Shown one piece after another: positions 55,557-64,000 of a stretch of DNA of 64,000 bases (positions are counted from its first letter, which is position 1; every line of letters starts with the position of its first letter). The stretch spans positions 925,072 to 989,071 of the forward strand of contig CAUJNA010000491.1 of NCBI GenBank assembly GCA_963377175.1, in the 5' to 3' direction. The DNA is from Effrenium voratum (taxonomy: Eukaryota > Sar > Dinophyceae > Suessiales > Symbiodiniaceae). Below the pieces are notes generated by a model, which was given only the letters and a program-made list of their open reading frames with translations, was not told the DNA's origin and did not search any database. Made by a program: the position numbers and the translations under genes.

Positions 55557-56111
55557 TTGTGGTTTGGAAAAGCAACTCTGTTTCATTCACAAGCAACTGT
55601 GGCCCCTAACTGCGGGAAGACCAAAGAAAAATGTTCAGCGATGTTCCACCCGGTTTTGAAACCTTGTTCAGTTTGGACCAAAAGGGCTTCTGTTGTCATG
55701 CTTAAAATTGTCATATGGGTATGTGTCAAAAGAAGGACCCCCAAAGATGTGGATTTCCTTGCACCAACCCCCCAAGTGGCAGACTTCAAGAGCACACCGC
55801 AAGAGCCATTTTTTCTCCGCCGGCCAGGTCAAGCTATAGGGCGCGGCGCCCTGGCAAGCGAAGCGGGTTCAGGCAGTCCCACTGTCAATTCTTCGCAAAG
55901 GAGAGGTGCTCTGGTATCACAGTGGGAAGAAAGCCTAGCCTCATTCCCAGAATCCTGCAAAGCAACACGGAACCCCAAGAAACATGCATTTACAATGCAA
56001 AAGGATCACCTTGTTGGGGGAGAACCACTCGCTTTGCGGCCAGGTGATTTTACAGGGGAGTACCCTCAAACAGGCCCACATGGACATGGAGCAAATAACG
56101 ACAAACATTGA
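55557..56111 (+). CDS. 184-residue open frame, probably chance
   Basis: An uninterrupted plus-strand frame with no recognisable domain. The second half (SPTVNSSQRRGALVSQWEES) is somewhat protein-like. It starts in featureless DNA and shows no splice sites. It is listed only because of its length. Confidence 0.15.
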   Translation: MWFGKATLFHSQATVAPNCGKTKEKCSAMFHPVLKPCSVWTKRASVVMLKIVIWVCVKRRTPKDVDFLAPTPQVADFKSTPQEPFFLRRPGQAIGRGALASEAGSGSPTVNSSQRRGALVSQWEESLASFPESCKATRNPKKHAFTMQKDHLVGGEPLALRPGDFTGEYPQTGPHGHGANNDKH

Positions 56112-56409
56112 GAACATGGCCTCTCCAAGGAGTGGTGTGTGTAACAACTGGCATATCACATCTTGACAAAGGTAGTTCCGGGGTAGCAGCCGAGCAAGGA
56201 TTGATGCTCATGGGGGAGCAGTCTCCGTATTTAGGACAGTACATGGAAATGAATCAAAATCAAAACCTGATACTGCGGGACACTACCCAAGATTAGACTC
56301 AAAAGGGTAGTCGCAACGATTTGTGGTTAGTATCGTCTCTGACTAACCTTCAACTCGGGGTTTTATTGTGTCTCTCATGGTTGGGGTGGCTGGGACTGCT
56401 TGCTTCTCA

Positions 56410-56620
56410 CTCGCCGCAAATGGTGGACCCCTCCACCGGGAGCAGGGTTTCTTTTTAAAGCTTCGTTTAACGCGCTTGTACCTAGCGGAAACCGAGAGTC
56501 TGAACATCCGTCGGCTTTTCGCAGGGGCCCCAGCGCCTTCTGATGGTGAGGGCTGGCGCGGAAGGGCCAAGGGCGCAACATCCCAATCCCCCGGACCCTC
56601 TCGCCATGACGTTTCATCAT
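56410..56620 (-). CDS. Weak coding-like block
   Basis: The minus strand reads LPRQPSPSEGAGAPAKSRRM and then FRLSVSARYKRVKRSFKKK, basic and Ser-rich. The plus strand is equally plausible (LKLRLTRLYLAETESLNIRR). Strand and phase cannot be settled by eye. Confidence 0.22.
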
Positions 56621-56776
56621 TTGGCGGTTTCATCTTTTTTTAAAGGGGGGGGGGAGGTGGGGAAATTCGAGGGTTCATCAAACACACAAACCCTGGATGG
56701 CCATGGGAAAAATGCAACTTTTTTAGTGGTCGGTTCTTAATGGAACCCCCTTCGACAGAAAAAATAGCAAGGGCAC

Positions 56777-56942
56777 CACTGGAGGTCTGGAACTGGGTTT
56801 GCCACTCCATAACGATCGCCATCTTCAAGTCCCGCGCTCCCGCCTCGACGTTGGCCTTGCTCCACTCACGCTGAAGAAAGCGGTGCATCCGGGCTCCTGA
56901 CAGGCGGCACATCGGAACTGTGGCTCCGCCAGGTTCCGCCAT
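56777..56942 (-). CDS. Minus-strand exon candidate, possibly first exon
   Basis: An ATG at 56942 opens MAEPGGATVPMCRLSGARMH, then RFLQREWSKANVEAGARDLK and MAIVMEWQTQFQT. Composition is convincingly protein-like and the opposite strand is not. A strong donor (CAGC-GTGAGTGG) falls inside, so the exon might end earlier. It may be the start of the minus-strand gene whose other exon candidates lie to the left. No family is recognised. Confidence 0.48.
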
Positions 56943-57911
56943 TTTTGGTGGCTTCAGCATTGCCTTTTGGGCCAGTGATAATTTGAGTTTCCTTTTGGCG
57001 TGAGGTCTAAAACGGTATTAATAGAAAAAGGGGCCTTGTGCGGGATTGAAATAGCAAAGGGAGCCCTGCAAAATCTAAGGACTGCCTGGCAGTCCCCGTT
57101 AGCAAGGCCTCACTTCAGGGATGTCTGGAGGGAGGGTGCTTGGGCTGTCATGATTTTGGGAGACATTTTTGAGGCATAGGCATAGCTTCGGTACATGTTT
57201 CCCGAAAAATGGACCGCCCAAACATCCCCGCAATGTCAACAAAACCAGCCCCAAACGTTGGAACCGGAAACTGTCCGGAACCCCTGCCCCAGGGCCTCTG
57301 AAGGATTGGCAGATTTAATTTGTGGGGAACAATCTGGAGAAGAGAGAAAAAAGGAACACAAAGGAGAAACTGGGAACTCGGTGTTGGGCGGGGGGGAAAC
57401 CCACTGGACGAGAAACCACCACCTCTCAGGTAGTGGGACGTTGCCCCACCGCATCCCACCAGGTTGAAGAACATGATCTCCGGATATCACGAGCATCTGC
57501 TTGCACCTTCGAAGAACTATCTGTCCAGCTGAACCGAGAAGTGTGCAATCCTGCCCCCACTCAGCTGAATTGCAGCAAGAAGTCGGTCCTTGTTGAAACA
57601 TAGATCGCACTGGTAAATGAAGTGAATCTAGAACCAAACTCAAGCCAGTGGAACCCATGCATGTTCCTTCCCAAGCGCACCGCAAAACACACCTACCTAC
57701 GACCCCCTAGGATGACTTTTTTCCACACCCTTGGGAAAATCGACGGATTTGCCGGGATTTTAGCTCCCGAACGGATTTTGCAACACCAAGCGGATTTGTT
57801 GGTTTTGGGGTTTGCCCACATAACCCCCCGATGCACGGCTGCCAGCCTCGCCCGCCGACCAGGTTGCAGAAGAGTTCCAAAACAACTAATGCGCGCAACG
57901 CCATTGTGCTT

Positions 57912-58500
57912 TTACGCCCCGTTCCGCCCACGCTTTCTGCAGAACAGCTGCAGGTCATTCACCCACGCTGCCCTACACAAAAGCAGATACCGCTCGATGG
58001 TCCTCACACACGTTTTGCGTGGGCTGCAAGACCGAGCAATGAGGGCCAGTCTCCCGACATAGTCCTCATCTAAGGCGCAAAACTCGCTAACTGGGTTGAA
58101 TGCCAGCCCAGCTACGTCCCCCTGCCATTGGATATTTTTCAGAACGTGAAACATCATATGATGCTTCGGGGTGATTGGAAACAAATTTTCCTGCAAGTTG
58201 TATGATAGCAGCGCCAGCTTTGAGCTTGCCTGAAGGTAGTGGTTGCCAGCCGAAAGTATCACATTTCTGCTAGGCGTATCCAGCCATAAGTCATGATCGT
58301 AGAAGCCCTTCATCATGGCATTCAAAGCGCGCGTCCCCGAAGCAACCAGCGAGAGGCGTTCGTCGGTCCCCCCCTCCAAGTTCTTTTCCCTGCAAAAGTA
58401 CTCAAGCCAGGAAGCCAAGGTTGTAGTGAGAGATCCTTTGCTCCACCTACCATCAGGGGTTCCGCCAATTTTGCTTTCCCAGCCAAGCGTTGCGCGTGTG
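57912..58500 (-). CDS. Exon: C-terminal helical part
   Basis: About 195 residues ending in a stop at 57,912. It carries SSITRATLGWE at the start, NAMMKGFYDHDLWLDTPSRN, FPITPKHHMMFHVLKNIQWQ and EFCALDEDYVGRLALIARSC, then CVRTIERYLLLCRAAW. The PKHHMMFH and DEDYVGRLALI words are hallmarks I recall from this family. In the transposase hypothesis this helical part would hold the third acidic residue (DED). The acceptor is near 58,500 but not precise. Confidence 0.7.
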
Positions 58501-58626
58501 ATGCTGCTGATGTACTTCACCTTTCTCGGGGCCTGAGCACGTGAAAAAACTGGACGCGAAGAACGCTGGAAAAGACACGCATCATCGTTAGAATTGTAAT
58601 CACAGTAGTGTAGCCATTGTCACCGC

Positions 58627-58657
<31 letters not shown>

Positions 58658-61600
58658 TCCATCATCACCGTGCTCGTCATCATCGTCATCACTCACGATC
58701 ATCATCGTCATCATCAGCGTCATCACTCACGCGCATCACGATCCATCACCCTCACCATCATCCTCACAACCACCATCACAACCATCATGACCGTTAACAC
58801 CCTTTCCTGAGCGCCAGCACAACATCATCACCACAGTCATGACTATCCTCATCATCATCCTCACTACCATCATTTCATTTCCATCATCACGATCACCAGC
58901 ATCATCACCGTCATCAACCTCATTATCACCAGCATCGTTGTCATGACTGCCGCCGCCACAAGCTTAGGCACGATCATCGCCATCATCATCACAACCATCA
59001 GCGCCGCCAGAAAATTTTCCCATCACCGTCATCATCACAAACCTTTGCAATAAAATAGGACCATCCGAACCCATTCCTGCGCTCACTCATCAGCAACAAC
59101 GCCAACACCAAAAGTTAGAGACTGATGGAGCAACAACACTGCGGCTTAGAAGCTGAGTTCTCGCAAAAGCTGATGTAGGATGCCGAAATTTGCTGCAGCG
59201 CATGTTCAGGGGTCAGCCCGCTGAGCTCATCCAGGTTTCGCGTCAAACACACCACGCAGCTTGCAACCCAGCTTCGACCCACCCCCAGATTCACTGTATG
59301 CCACACATCTGGTTTGAAATAGCTGGATGGGCTCGCAACATCGCGGGGTAGAACTCGGGTGAAGCAGGGTTCGCGGTCCCATGGGGGCTCCTCGTCAATG
59401 GTTTCCATGAAGGGGGGGTACGCTGACCTGAATCAAGGACTGTCATCGTTGAAAAGGAGTGAAAGCGATGTTTCCAAACCGTATTTGCCGCTAGCAGGTC
59501 GCCCCAACATTATTTCTCCAACAGCAACATTCTGGAAAAATGCTGTAGGGGCCGCTTAATGATGCGAATTGTCAATTCTGCAGGAAAAGTGGGCTTGGAA
59601 TCATTTGGCTATGGTGGGGTTTTTACGAGCGATGACCCAACTAAATGCTTGCGCAGAGCCAGGAAAGACATGTCGAATGCCAAAATCCCTGGCCTGGTTT
59701 GGGTTGAACCTGGAGGGGGAGCCATAACAATGGGGGGGGGGGCCGGGGGGGGCGACTAAACGGCTTTGAAGGGTTAGTCCAGTTTTTCAGGGTGGCAGTT
59801 ATAGCTCGGTCGAACAAAGTCACATGCACTTGTTAACATGGCTAGCTCTGTCACTTCTCTTGTGTTGGAAACACTTTTTTAAGCTTGGTCTATCTATCGA
59901 TCATCATGTGTTGAGCGGTCGCATCACCAAACAACAGTCCTATATCCAGTTCTGTGAAAGCCCTTTGTCATTAGCCCAAACGCAGGCTTGTTGAGCCAAA
60001 CCCGGATATAAAAAGTTAAGACCAAATTTGAATCTTGCAGGACTGGGTGACCTTTGCGGTTCTCTTTCAATCAAATTTGGAGTGGTGTGAACAACTCATC
60101 GAAGAAGGGAGCCCCAAACACCCCACGCGCTTCTGGATTTTGAACCATCTCCTGATGCCTGAGACCATTTAACTTCGGTGTCACAAATGCAACACTTCCC
60201 AAACAAATCCAAAAAACAGGGCAGAACCCAAGTTGAGGGGCCCCCTCAAAAGGAATCCTTGGGGGAACGGGAACCCTCATCATGTATGTGCAAAAAACTT
60301 TCCGCGCCCAAAGGAAAGGGACAAGCAAAACAGTGGCTTAAACAAGGCACATGTCTTCGAAATCGTACCCTGGCTGTCCGGCTCTGCAGAGGTGACAAAT
60401 TCCACCACCTGCCTGTTTTGCAGATGCAGCCTTTGGCCCATTCCGGAATGTTCGCTTGAGATTCCCAGCAGAGGCCTTGCGCGGGCCAAATATCAACATT
60501 TGTAAACAGGGCCCACACTGTGTTTTTCCATCATAAACATGCTGCAAAACAAAACGCTTCAAATCCCAGGCGCCAGGAAGGGCCAGTCCCCTTTCATTCC
60601 CAAAGGAACCAGCCAGAGGCAAGCATGGTCTTTCAGCAATTGCCCGCGGGTCGACAGCTTGTGAAAGTCCTCCACTAGGTACTCAAACAAAGCCTCCAGC
60701 ACATCCCCGTTGGTGGAGTACATTGCCTTAAGGCTGCAAAGGGACATGTGATGTGGGGTTGTTGCCAAATCATCAGACCAGAAATTTACACGCACAAAAT
60801 TAATTAACGACTTCAGAAAATAACTTGCATTTCTTTGACGAGGCACCCTCGGCATCACTCCAACAAGCAGTCGGGTTCTCAAGGTGTTTCCTAAAGAGTT
60901 CACAGCTTGGGCATCCGTCGTGTTTGCGTTGACAGACCGGGAAGTTCCAGCACCTAAGACCCCCTGCCACTGCAAGATCATGATGCCCGACTTCTTGAAG
61001 TGGGTTCCCTCATCCCCGTGGATGTAGACTGGGCAAACTCGCTTGAAGGGAATGCTGTTGCGGCGAGCAGTTTCGAAAAAGCTGAAGTTTGGGAAGAGCA
61101 CTTCATACTGCTTCCAGAAAAGCTCAAAGCTTGCCTCAGCCCTTGCCAAAGTAGGCTGGCCAGAAATCATTTCCCAATGATTCCCTTTATCGATCAGCTC
61201 TAGAAACGAGGATGGCAGAAGCATTGGGTACTTCTCGGGAGCGTCCACATCCACATAAGTGATCTGCACCCCCAACCGGAGGCCAAACTTGGCAAAGGCC
61301 CGCTGCGCCGCTTCTTCCTCAGGTTTGCTCTGCACATGGCCCGAAGGCCGAGAGATCGCTTGACAAGGGAAGCGTTTTCCACAATAAGCCACATGCACAT
61401 ATACACGCACTTAAAACAACAAGCAAAATGGAACAGACGCAAACACAGCACAGGCATCAGACTTCTTATCAGAGGCCACTGCAAGCTTCTCCAGAACAGG
61501 GCAGTCGAAGCCAGAGCCACCTCGTTGTTCACGAGCATCACGCATCACAGCCCGCGCAGTCCCCAAAGCACTTCTGCAAGTGGCCTTGCGCATGAAACGC

Positions 61601-63894
61601 CAGGAAGCTTTTTCTAGTCTAGAATGTTGCGGCTAGCCGAGTGCCATCGAGCGGCGCCCTTGCCGATGTCGCTTGCCAGCTTCTTAGCGGTCCATGAGAC
61701 ACCTGGCATCACGACATCAAGGTTGAGTGTGTACGGAGGTAGTATACAAACTGCATCATTCCCCCTACAACTGCGTTGCTGCACAACTGCTCATTTTGTT
61801 CCGCCCCCAGCGCCCCGAATCTAGATCAAACATGCGTAAGCCAGGATTGCGGCCGTGTTCATACACGGCGCACCAAAAGAGTGCGTATCACACTCACGAC
61901 TGATTAGATGAAACGGTCAGATGCATCTGACCCAAGAATGCAAAGTTGAAAGCCGCCTTTTTCTATTTGAAAAAAGGTCAACAAAGCCTGTGTGGAACAG
62001 TGAACCTTCCTGGAAACCACGGCTGTCTCACGCAGTGTTCTTCCTGCGTGCCCTTTTTTTGGCGGCAGGAACAGGTGCATTTGCGCCCTCTTCTTCCTCC
62101 GACTTATTTGCCTGAGGCCGCGCCCGCTTTGCAGGCTGACCCCCCGCATCGCCCTCAGCTGTGTCCTTTTCGAGCTTCTTTCGTGCTTGGTTGATCTCTT
62201 TCATGAAAAGCCTGTCGAGGCAGGCCAGGGCGGTCATCAAGCAACTGCAAGAGGGCATACTCCAACGTATTGTTACATTGGCATGTTCCGCACCTGTGTT
62301 TGGCTGTCTTGGCGCAAAGCTCTGCGCACCTCAAACAAGGATCGCGCAAGGCCAACTGGAGGTGTGTGAAGAAACACGCCATGTTTACCAAACTTTACTG
62401 ATCAGAGAGGGTGCGGTTTTTGGATCTTCTGGCGGATATCATCAAGGCCAGCTTGCAGCCTGGGATTCTTCAAGGGGTGAACTGAGCAAGTTGTTTGGTC
62501 ATCAATGTCATGCGTAGCAGACTCAGGGCAATGGTTCCCGCACCAATCATTTGGCACTTCAGTAGGCGCTGGCGCTTCTGGCCGGCGGGGCTTTCAGAGA
62601 CCTGAAGACACAGTAGACCATAAAAGGGCCAGCGTCCGATTTCACCACCGATTCCCCGCCATCTCTGATGTTCTTGCACCCGGAACGACCTAGGTTGTTC
62701 GAAGATGCTGCCCGTGAAAACAAACCGGGATTCCTTTATGCAGCAATAACACCACATGATGCTTGATTCAAGACACCCTTGTACCACTGAATGAGGGCAG
62801 CCTCAAGAAAGGCTGGCGATGTCGTTTCGGGGGCCACATACAGGACCCTCATCCGCTGCCACTTGTGGTGCTTCTCCGTGGCATACCCGTACATGTTGTT
62901 CCGAAAGCGCCACTGCGGACAGTGTGTAAAGCCCAGTTTGTATATACACGGCCACTCTTTCTCGAGAATCACGTCAACTGTTTTAATCGCGTGCTTCATG
63001 ACAGTGCCAGGAAGAGCGTTTCGGGGTGGCAAACGAACGTCAATGACAGGGTCTAGCATGATCTTGTCAAAGCAGTCGAAGGTTCGAGGTTGCGCTAGAA
63101 CCTCATCCCCGAGAAGATCAATCCAGTTCCCACGGGATGACTTTGGCGTAGCCGTGATTGGTTTGCAAACCTTGCAACTTCTCAAAGTGTGGCCCCCGAC
63201 AATCAGTCATGAGAGCACCGGTGTGGGCATTCGAACTGAGGTGGCCGCAGCTGTGTTCGCAGTCGTGGCCTTCCGTGAAGGCAGCGGGTCGGACGCTTTT
63301 GCCTGACACGTTGCACGCAGCTTAAACGGCTAGTGTGTGTGTGTGTGTGTCTCTGCGTGCGCTGCCCCGTTCAATTTGTTCGGCCGGGGCACAGACCTGT
63401 TGTAGGCTAGGAGCTCCTCCAACCATTGAGAAGGGTCATCTTGGTCAACATCTTCCATTTGGCTCATCCGTCCATGGGCCCGAGAGGAAGAGATCGATAC
63501 AAGGGAGTCAGCTTGGCAAAAAGGCTCCAAAAAGTATAGGTTTTAACAAATTGCGACCTTGCGTGAGGAAACCTTCATAGGGTTTTGAGCAAAGTGACTT
63601 GGTTTCATCCTCCACCATCTTCGTTTCCTGAAGCGTGGTGAGCTTGGCCATCTCTTCATACTGGTCCTCCAACTCGGTCCCCAACCTTAGAAGTGCGTGT
63701 AGTGCAAGTACGGGTCAACGCTTAGCATGCAAAAAGTTCAAGCCATGTGGCACTTTCCTCTTCTAAGTCGAGCGCGTCTTGTGGCGATCACAAGGCTTGG
63801 GGTTGTACGGGGTCTCCAACTGGCCAACCATCTTATAGATTTGCGATATTTTCCCGTGGGTTGCATCCATCAGCTTGGTGAGTTCTTCCTTTAC
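57912..63894 (-). CDS. Multi-exon gene, dinoflagellate-specific family, possible transposase
   Basis: Successive minus-strand exons from 63,894 down to a stop at 57,912 read as one protein of a family that I recall as very abundant and unnamed in Symbiodiniaceae. Order: coiled-coil segments, a Cys/His segment, a GIY-YIG-like segment, a Cys-rich and a basic segment, then a large domain with VYIHGDEGTHFKKSG, GMKGDWPFL, GICHLCRAG, YFKPDVWHTVNLGVG and PKHHMMFH. The order of an acidic DEG motif, a GD(L/W)P-type motif, a CX2C pair and a DxxH-type motif parallels Tnp2/KDZ-type RNase H-fold transposases; that relation is inference. The join between exons is by eye; frame changes near 63,150 and 62,230 may be introns or indels. 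The gene may begin beyond the window. Confidence 0.65.
58501..59165. repeat. Intron with CAT/ATC microsatellite
   Basis: Most of this intron is (CATCAT)n-type repetition with interruptions (58,622-59,040), pure for about nine units near 58,630. The Asp-rich minus-strand frame over it is an artefact. Confidence 0.85.
59166..59405 (-). CDS. Exon: FKPDVWHTVNLGVG segment
   Basis: The minus strand reads DEEPPWDREPCFTRVLPRD, then SYFKPDVWHTVNLGVGRSWV and ASCVVCLTRNLDELSG. The Phe-Lys-x-Asp-x-Trp-His core is conserved in the family as I recall it and resembles the D-x-x-H motif after the zinc pair in Tnp2-type transposases. It follows the CHLC exon in the expected order. Confidence 0.7.
59410..60355. 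other. Intron, no feature
   Basis: No coding signal is seen. A G-run-rich segment lies near 59,730-59,756. Plus-strand frames are short and without motifs. Confidence 0.45.
60356..60476 (-). CDS. Exon: CHLC zinc-pair segment
   Basis: The minus strand reads LKRTFRNGPKAASAKQAGGG and then ICHLCRAGQPGYDFEDM. The CX2C pair followed by AG and an acidic FED word is a recurrent pattern of this family and sits between the GDWPF and FKPDVWH motifs. Confidence 0.68.
60568..61338 (-). CDS. Exon: main catalytic-like domain
   Basis: About 255 residues, the longest exon. It starts after ATGTGCAG with SKPEEEAAQRAFAKFGLRLG, continues with PMLLPSSFLELIDKGNHWEM, FELFWKQYEVLFPNFSFFE and the core VCPVYIHGDEGTHFKKSGIM followed by LQWQGVLGAGTS. 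It ends with LLVGVMPRVPR and ACLWLVPLGMKGDWPFL. The HGDEG triplet region and the KGDWPFL motif are the strongest candidates for acidic catalytic residues. Beyond about 60,568 the frame leaves the family pattern; no clear GT donor was seen, and non-GT donors are known in dinoflagellates. Confidence 0.75.
61620..61703 (-). CDS. Exon: small basic segment
   Basis: The minus strand reads MPGVSWTAKKLASDIGKGAA and then RWHSASRNI. Protein-like composition, and it lies in order between the basic exon and the main exon. Splice boundaries are not certain. Confidence 0.42.
62031..62240 (-). CDS. Exon: Lys/Arg-rich, nuclear-localisation-like
   Basis: The minus strand reads ALACLDRLFMKEINQARKKL, then an acidic stretch, AKRARPQANKSEEEEGANAP and AAKKRARRKNTA. 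Two basic clusters (KRAR, KKRARRK) resemble nuclear localisation signals, which fits a DNA-acting protein. The frame differs from that of the Cys-rich piece just upstream. Confidence 0.5.
62241..62385 (-). CDS. Exon: Cys-rich segment
   Basis: The minus strand reads RDPCLRCAELCAKTAKHRC, then GTCQCNNTLEYALLQ, with CX2C, CX3C and CX2CXC spacing and a His, likely zinc-binding. Near 62,240 the frame shifts to the following basic segment, by an intron or an indel. Confidence 0.45.
62553..62706 (-). CDS. Exon: end of GIY-YIG-like domain
   Basis: The minus strand reads NLGRSGCKNIRDGGESVVKS and then DAGPFMVYCVFRSLKAPPAR up to a stop. GCKNIRDGGE followed by GPFMVYCVFR is the recurring close of the GIY-YIG-like domain of this family as I recall it. 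It follows the next exon to the right after a ~40-bp gap that would be a very short intron. Confidence 0.6.
62750..63185 (-). CDS. Exon: GIY-YIG-like domain
   Basis: About 145 residues with CKVCKPITATPKSSRGNWID at the start, DVRLPPRNALPGTVMKHA, then IYKLGFTHCPQWRFRNNMYG, KHHKWQRMRVLYVAPETTSP and AFLEAALIQWYKG. The spacing of Y-K-x-G-x-T, R-(x)-R, Y-G and the final E-A-A-L-I is like the GIY-YIG nuclease fold (Tyr, Gly, Arg and Glu active residues), though the first strand is atypical. A role in DNA cutting is inference. Confidence 0.6.
63186..63305 (-). CDS. Exon: Cys/His segment
   Basis: The minus strand reads EGHDCEHSCGHLSSNAHTGA and then LMTDCRGPHFEKLQ. The spacing of Cys and His suggests a zinc site. 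The frame changes near 63,150-63,190 into the GIY-YIG-like exon, by a splice or an indel. Confidence 0.45.
63325..63352. repeat. GT microsatellite
   Basis: A short GTGTGTGTGTGTGTG run in the presumed intron between exon candidates. Confidence 0.8.
63395..63480 (-). CDS. Exon candidate, acidic segment
   Basis: The minus strand reads SQMEDVDQDDPSQWLEELLA and then YNRS. Acidic and helix-like; in order with the neighbouring exons. Boundaries are approximate. Confidence 0.42.
63609..63688 (-). CDS. Exon candidate, coiled-coil-like
   Basis: After CACTTCTAAG the minus strand reads TELEDQYEEMAKLTTLQETK and then MVEDETK. The charged heptad-like pattern suggests a coiled coil. The donor is unclear. 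Confidence 0.48.
63770..63894 (-). CDS. Exon candidate, coiled-coil-like
   Basis: After CTGCGCAG the minus strand reads VKEELTKLMDATHGKISQIY and then KMVGQLETPYNPKPCDRHK up to a stop near 63,762. It is the most upstream exon seen; the gene may continue past the window edge. Confidence 0.48.
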
Positions 63895-64000
63895 CTGCGC
63901 AGCTGGAGCACATGTTATGCTGAACTTGGCGGGGAAACCTTGCGGTTATGCAACCAGTCATGCAAAACCGTGCCTTGGCGCCCTCAAGGCTCACCCCAGC

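Noticed and set aside
58517..58726. Asp-rich minus-strand frame
   Set aside because: Translation of a CAT/ATG trinucleotide microsatellite within a presumed intron.
1..64000. tRNA, rRNA and snRNA genes
   Set aside because: I looked for GGTTCGA-type T-loop boxes and known rRNA or snRNA words by eye and found none with a matching fold; a covariance-model search would be decisive.
1..64000. Bacterial operon or CRISPR interpretation
   Set aside because: There are no closely packed long genes, no regular spacer arrays, and coding signal is split into short exon-like blocks; the retroelement and intron-like structure point to a eukaryote.

Overview
The window looks like nuclear DNA of a dinoflagellate, most likely a Symbiodiniaceae-type alga. 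Long conventional genes are absent. Coding signal comes as short exon-like islands bounded by AG acceptors and GT donors, separated by 1-3 kb of repeat-rich, low-complexity DNA. The two large coding units are of kinds I associate with dinoflagellate genomes: a Ty1/copia-type retroelement with a methyltransferase-like domain between protease and integrase, and a very abundant, functionally uncharacterised gene family at the right end. No database search was possible, so the taxonomic call is inference.

Layout. 1-10.4 kb: exon-poor DNA with a minisatellite (1.04-1.29 kb), one good plus-strand exon candidate (1.49 kb), a GGACCGGTCC-rich palindromic array (6.8 kb) and other repeats. 10,450-16,906: a complete-looking LTR retrotransposon on the minus strand. 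It has 138-bp LTRs differing at one position, a CTAAG target duplication, an initiator-tRNA-like primer site, gag with a zinc knuckle, protease, methyltransferase-like domain, integrase, and only the first part of reverse transcriptase, followed by an unrecognised ~310-residue tail. The reading frame changes at least four times. 16.9-20.8 kb: little recognisable. 20.8-24.0 kb: a GC-rich, possibly coding minus-strand block bracketed by CTTA tetranucleotide tracts. 24-29 kb: repeats and featureless DNA. 29-57 kb: a chain of small minus-strand exon candidates spaced by one to several kb, which may belong to one or a few intron-rich genes, interleaved with at least four copies of a ~105-115 bp MITE-like repeat, two copies of a 91-bp palindrome and several copies of another dispersed repeat. 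A few plus-strand exon candidates also occur. 57.9-63.9 kb: a minus-strand multi-exon gene. Its order is coiled-coil start, Cys/His motifs, a GIY-YIG-like segment, a basic segment and a large domain whose motif order recalls Tnp2/KDZ-type transposases, ending with a stop at 57,912. It may continue beyond the right edge.

The retroelement proteins would act together as a Gag particle with protease and integrase, but this copy lacks the reverse transcriptase active site and would need trans help. Predominance of minus-strand coding signal from 29 kb to the right edge fits the unidirectional gene blocks known in dinoflagellates. Exon boundaries given here are read by eye and are approximate.
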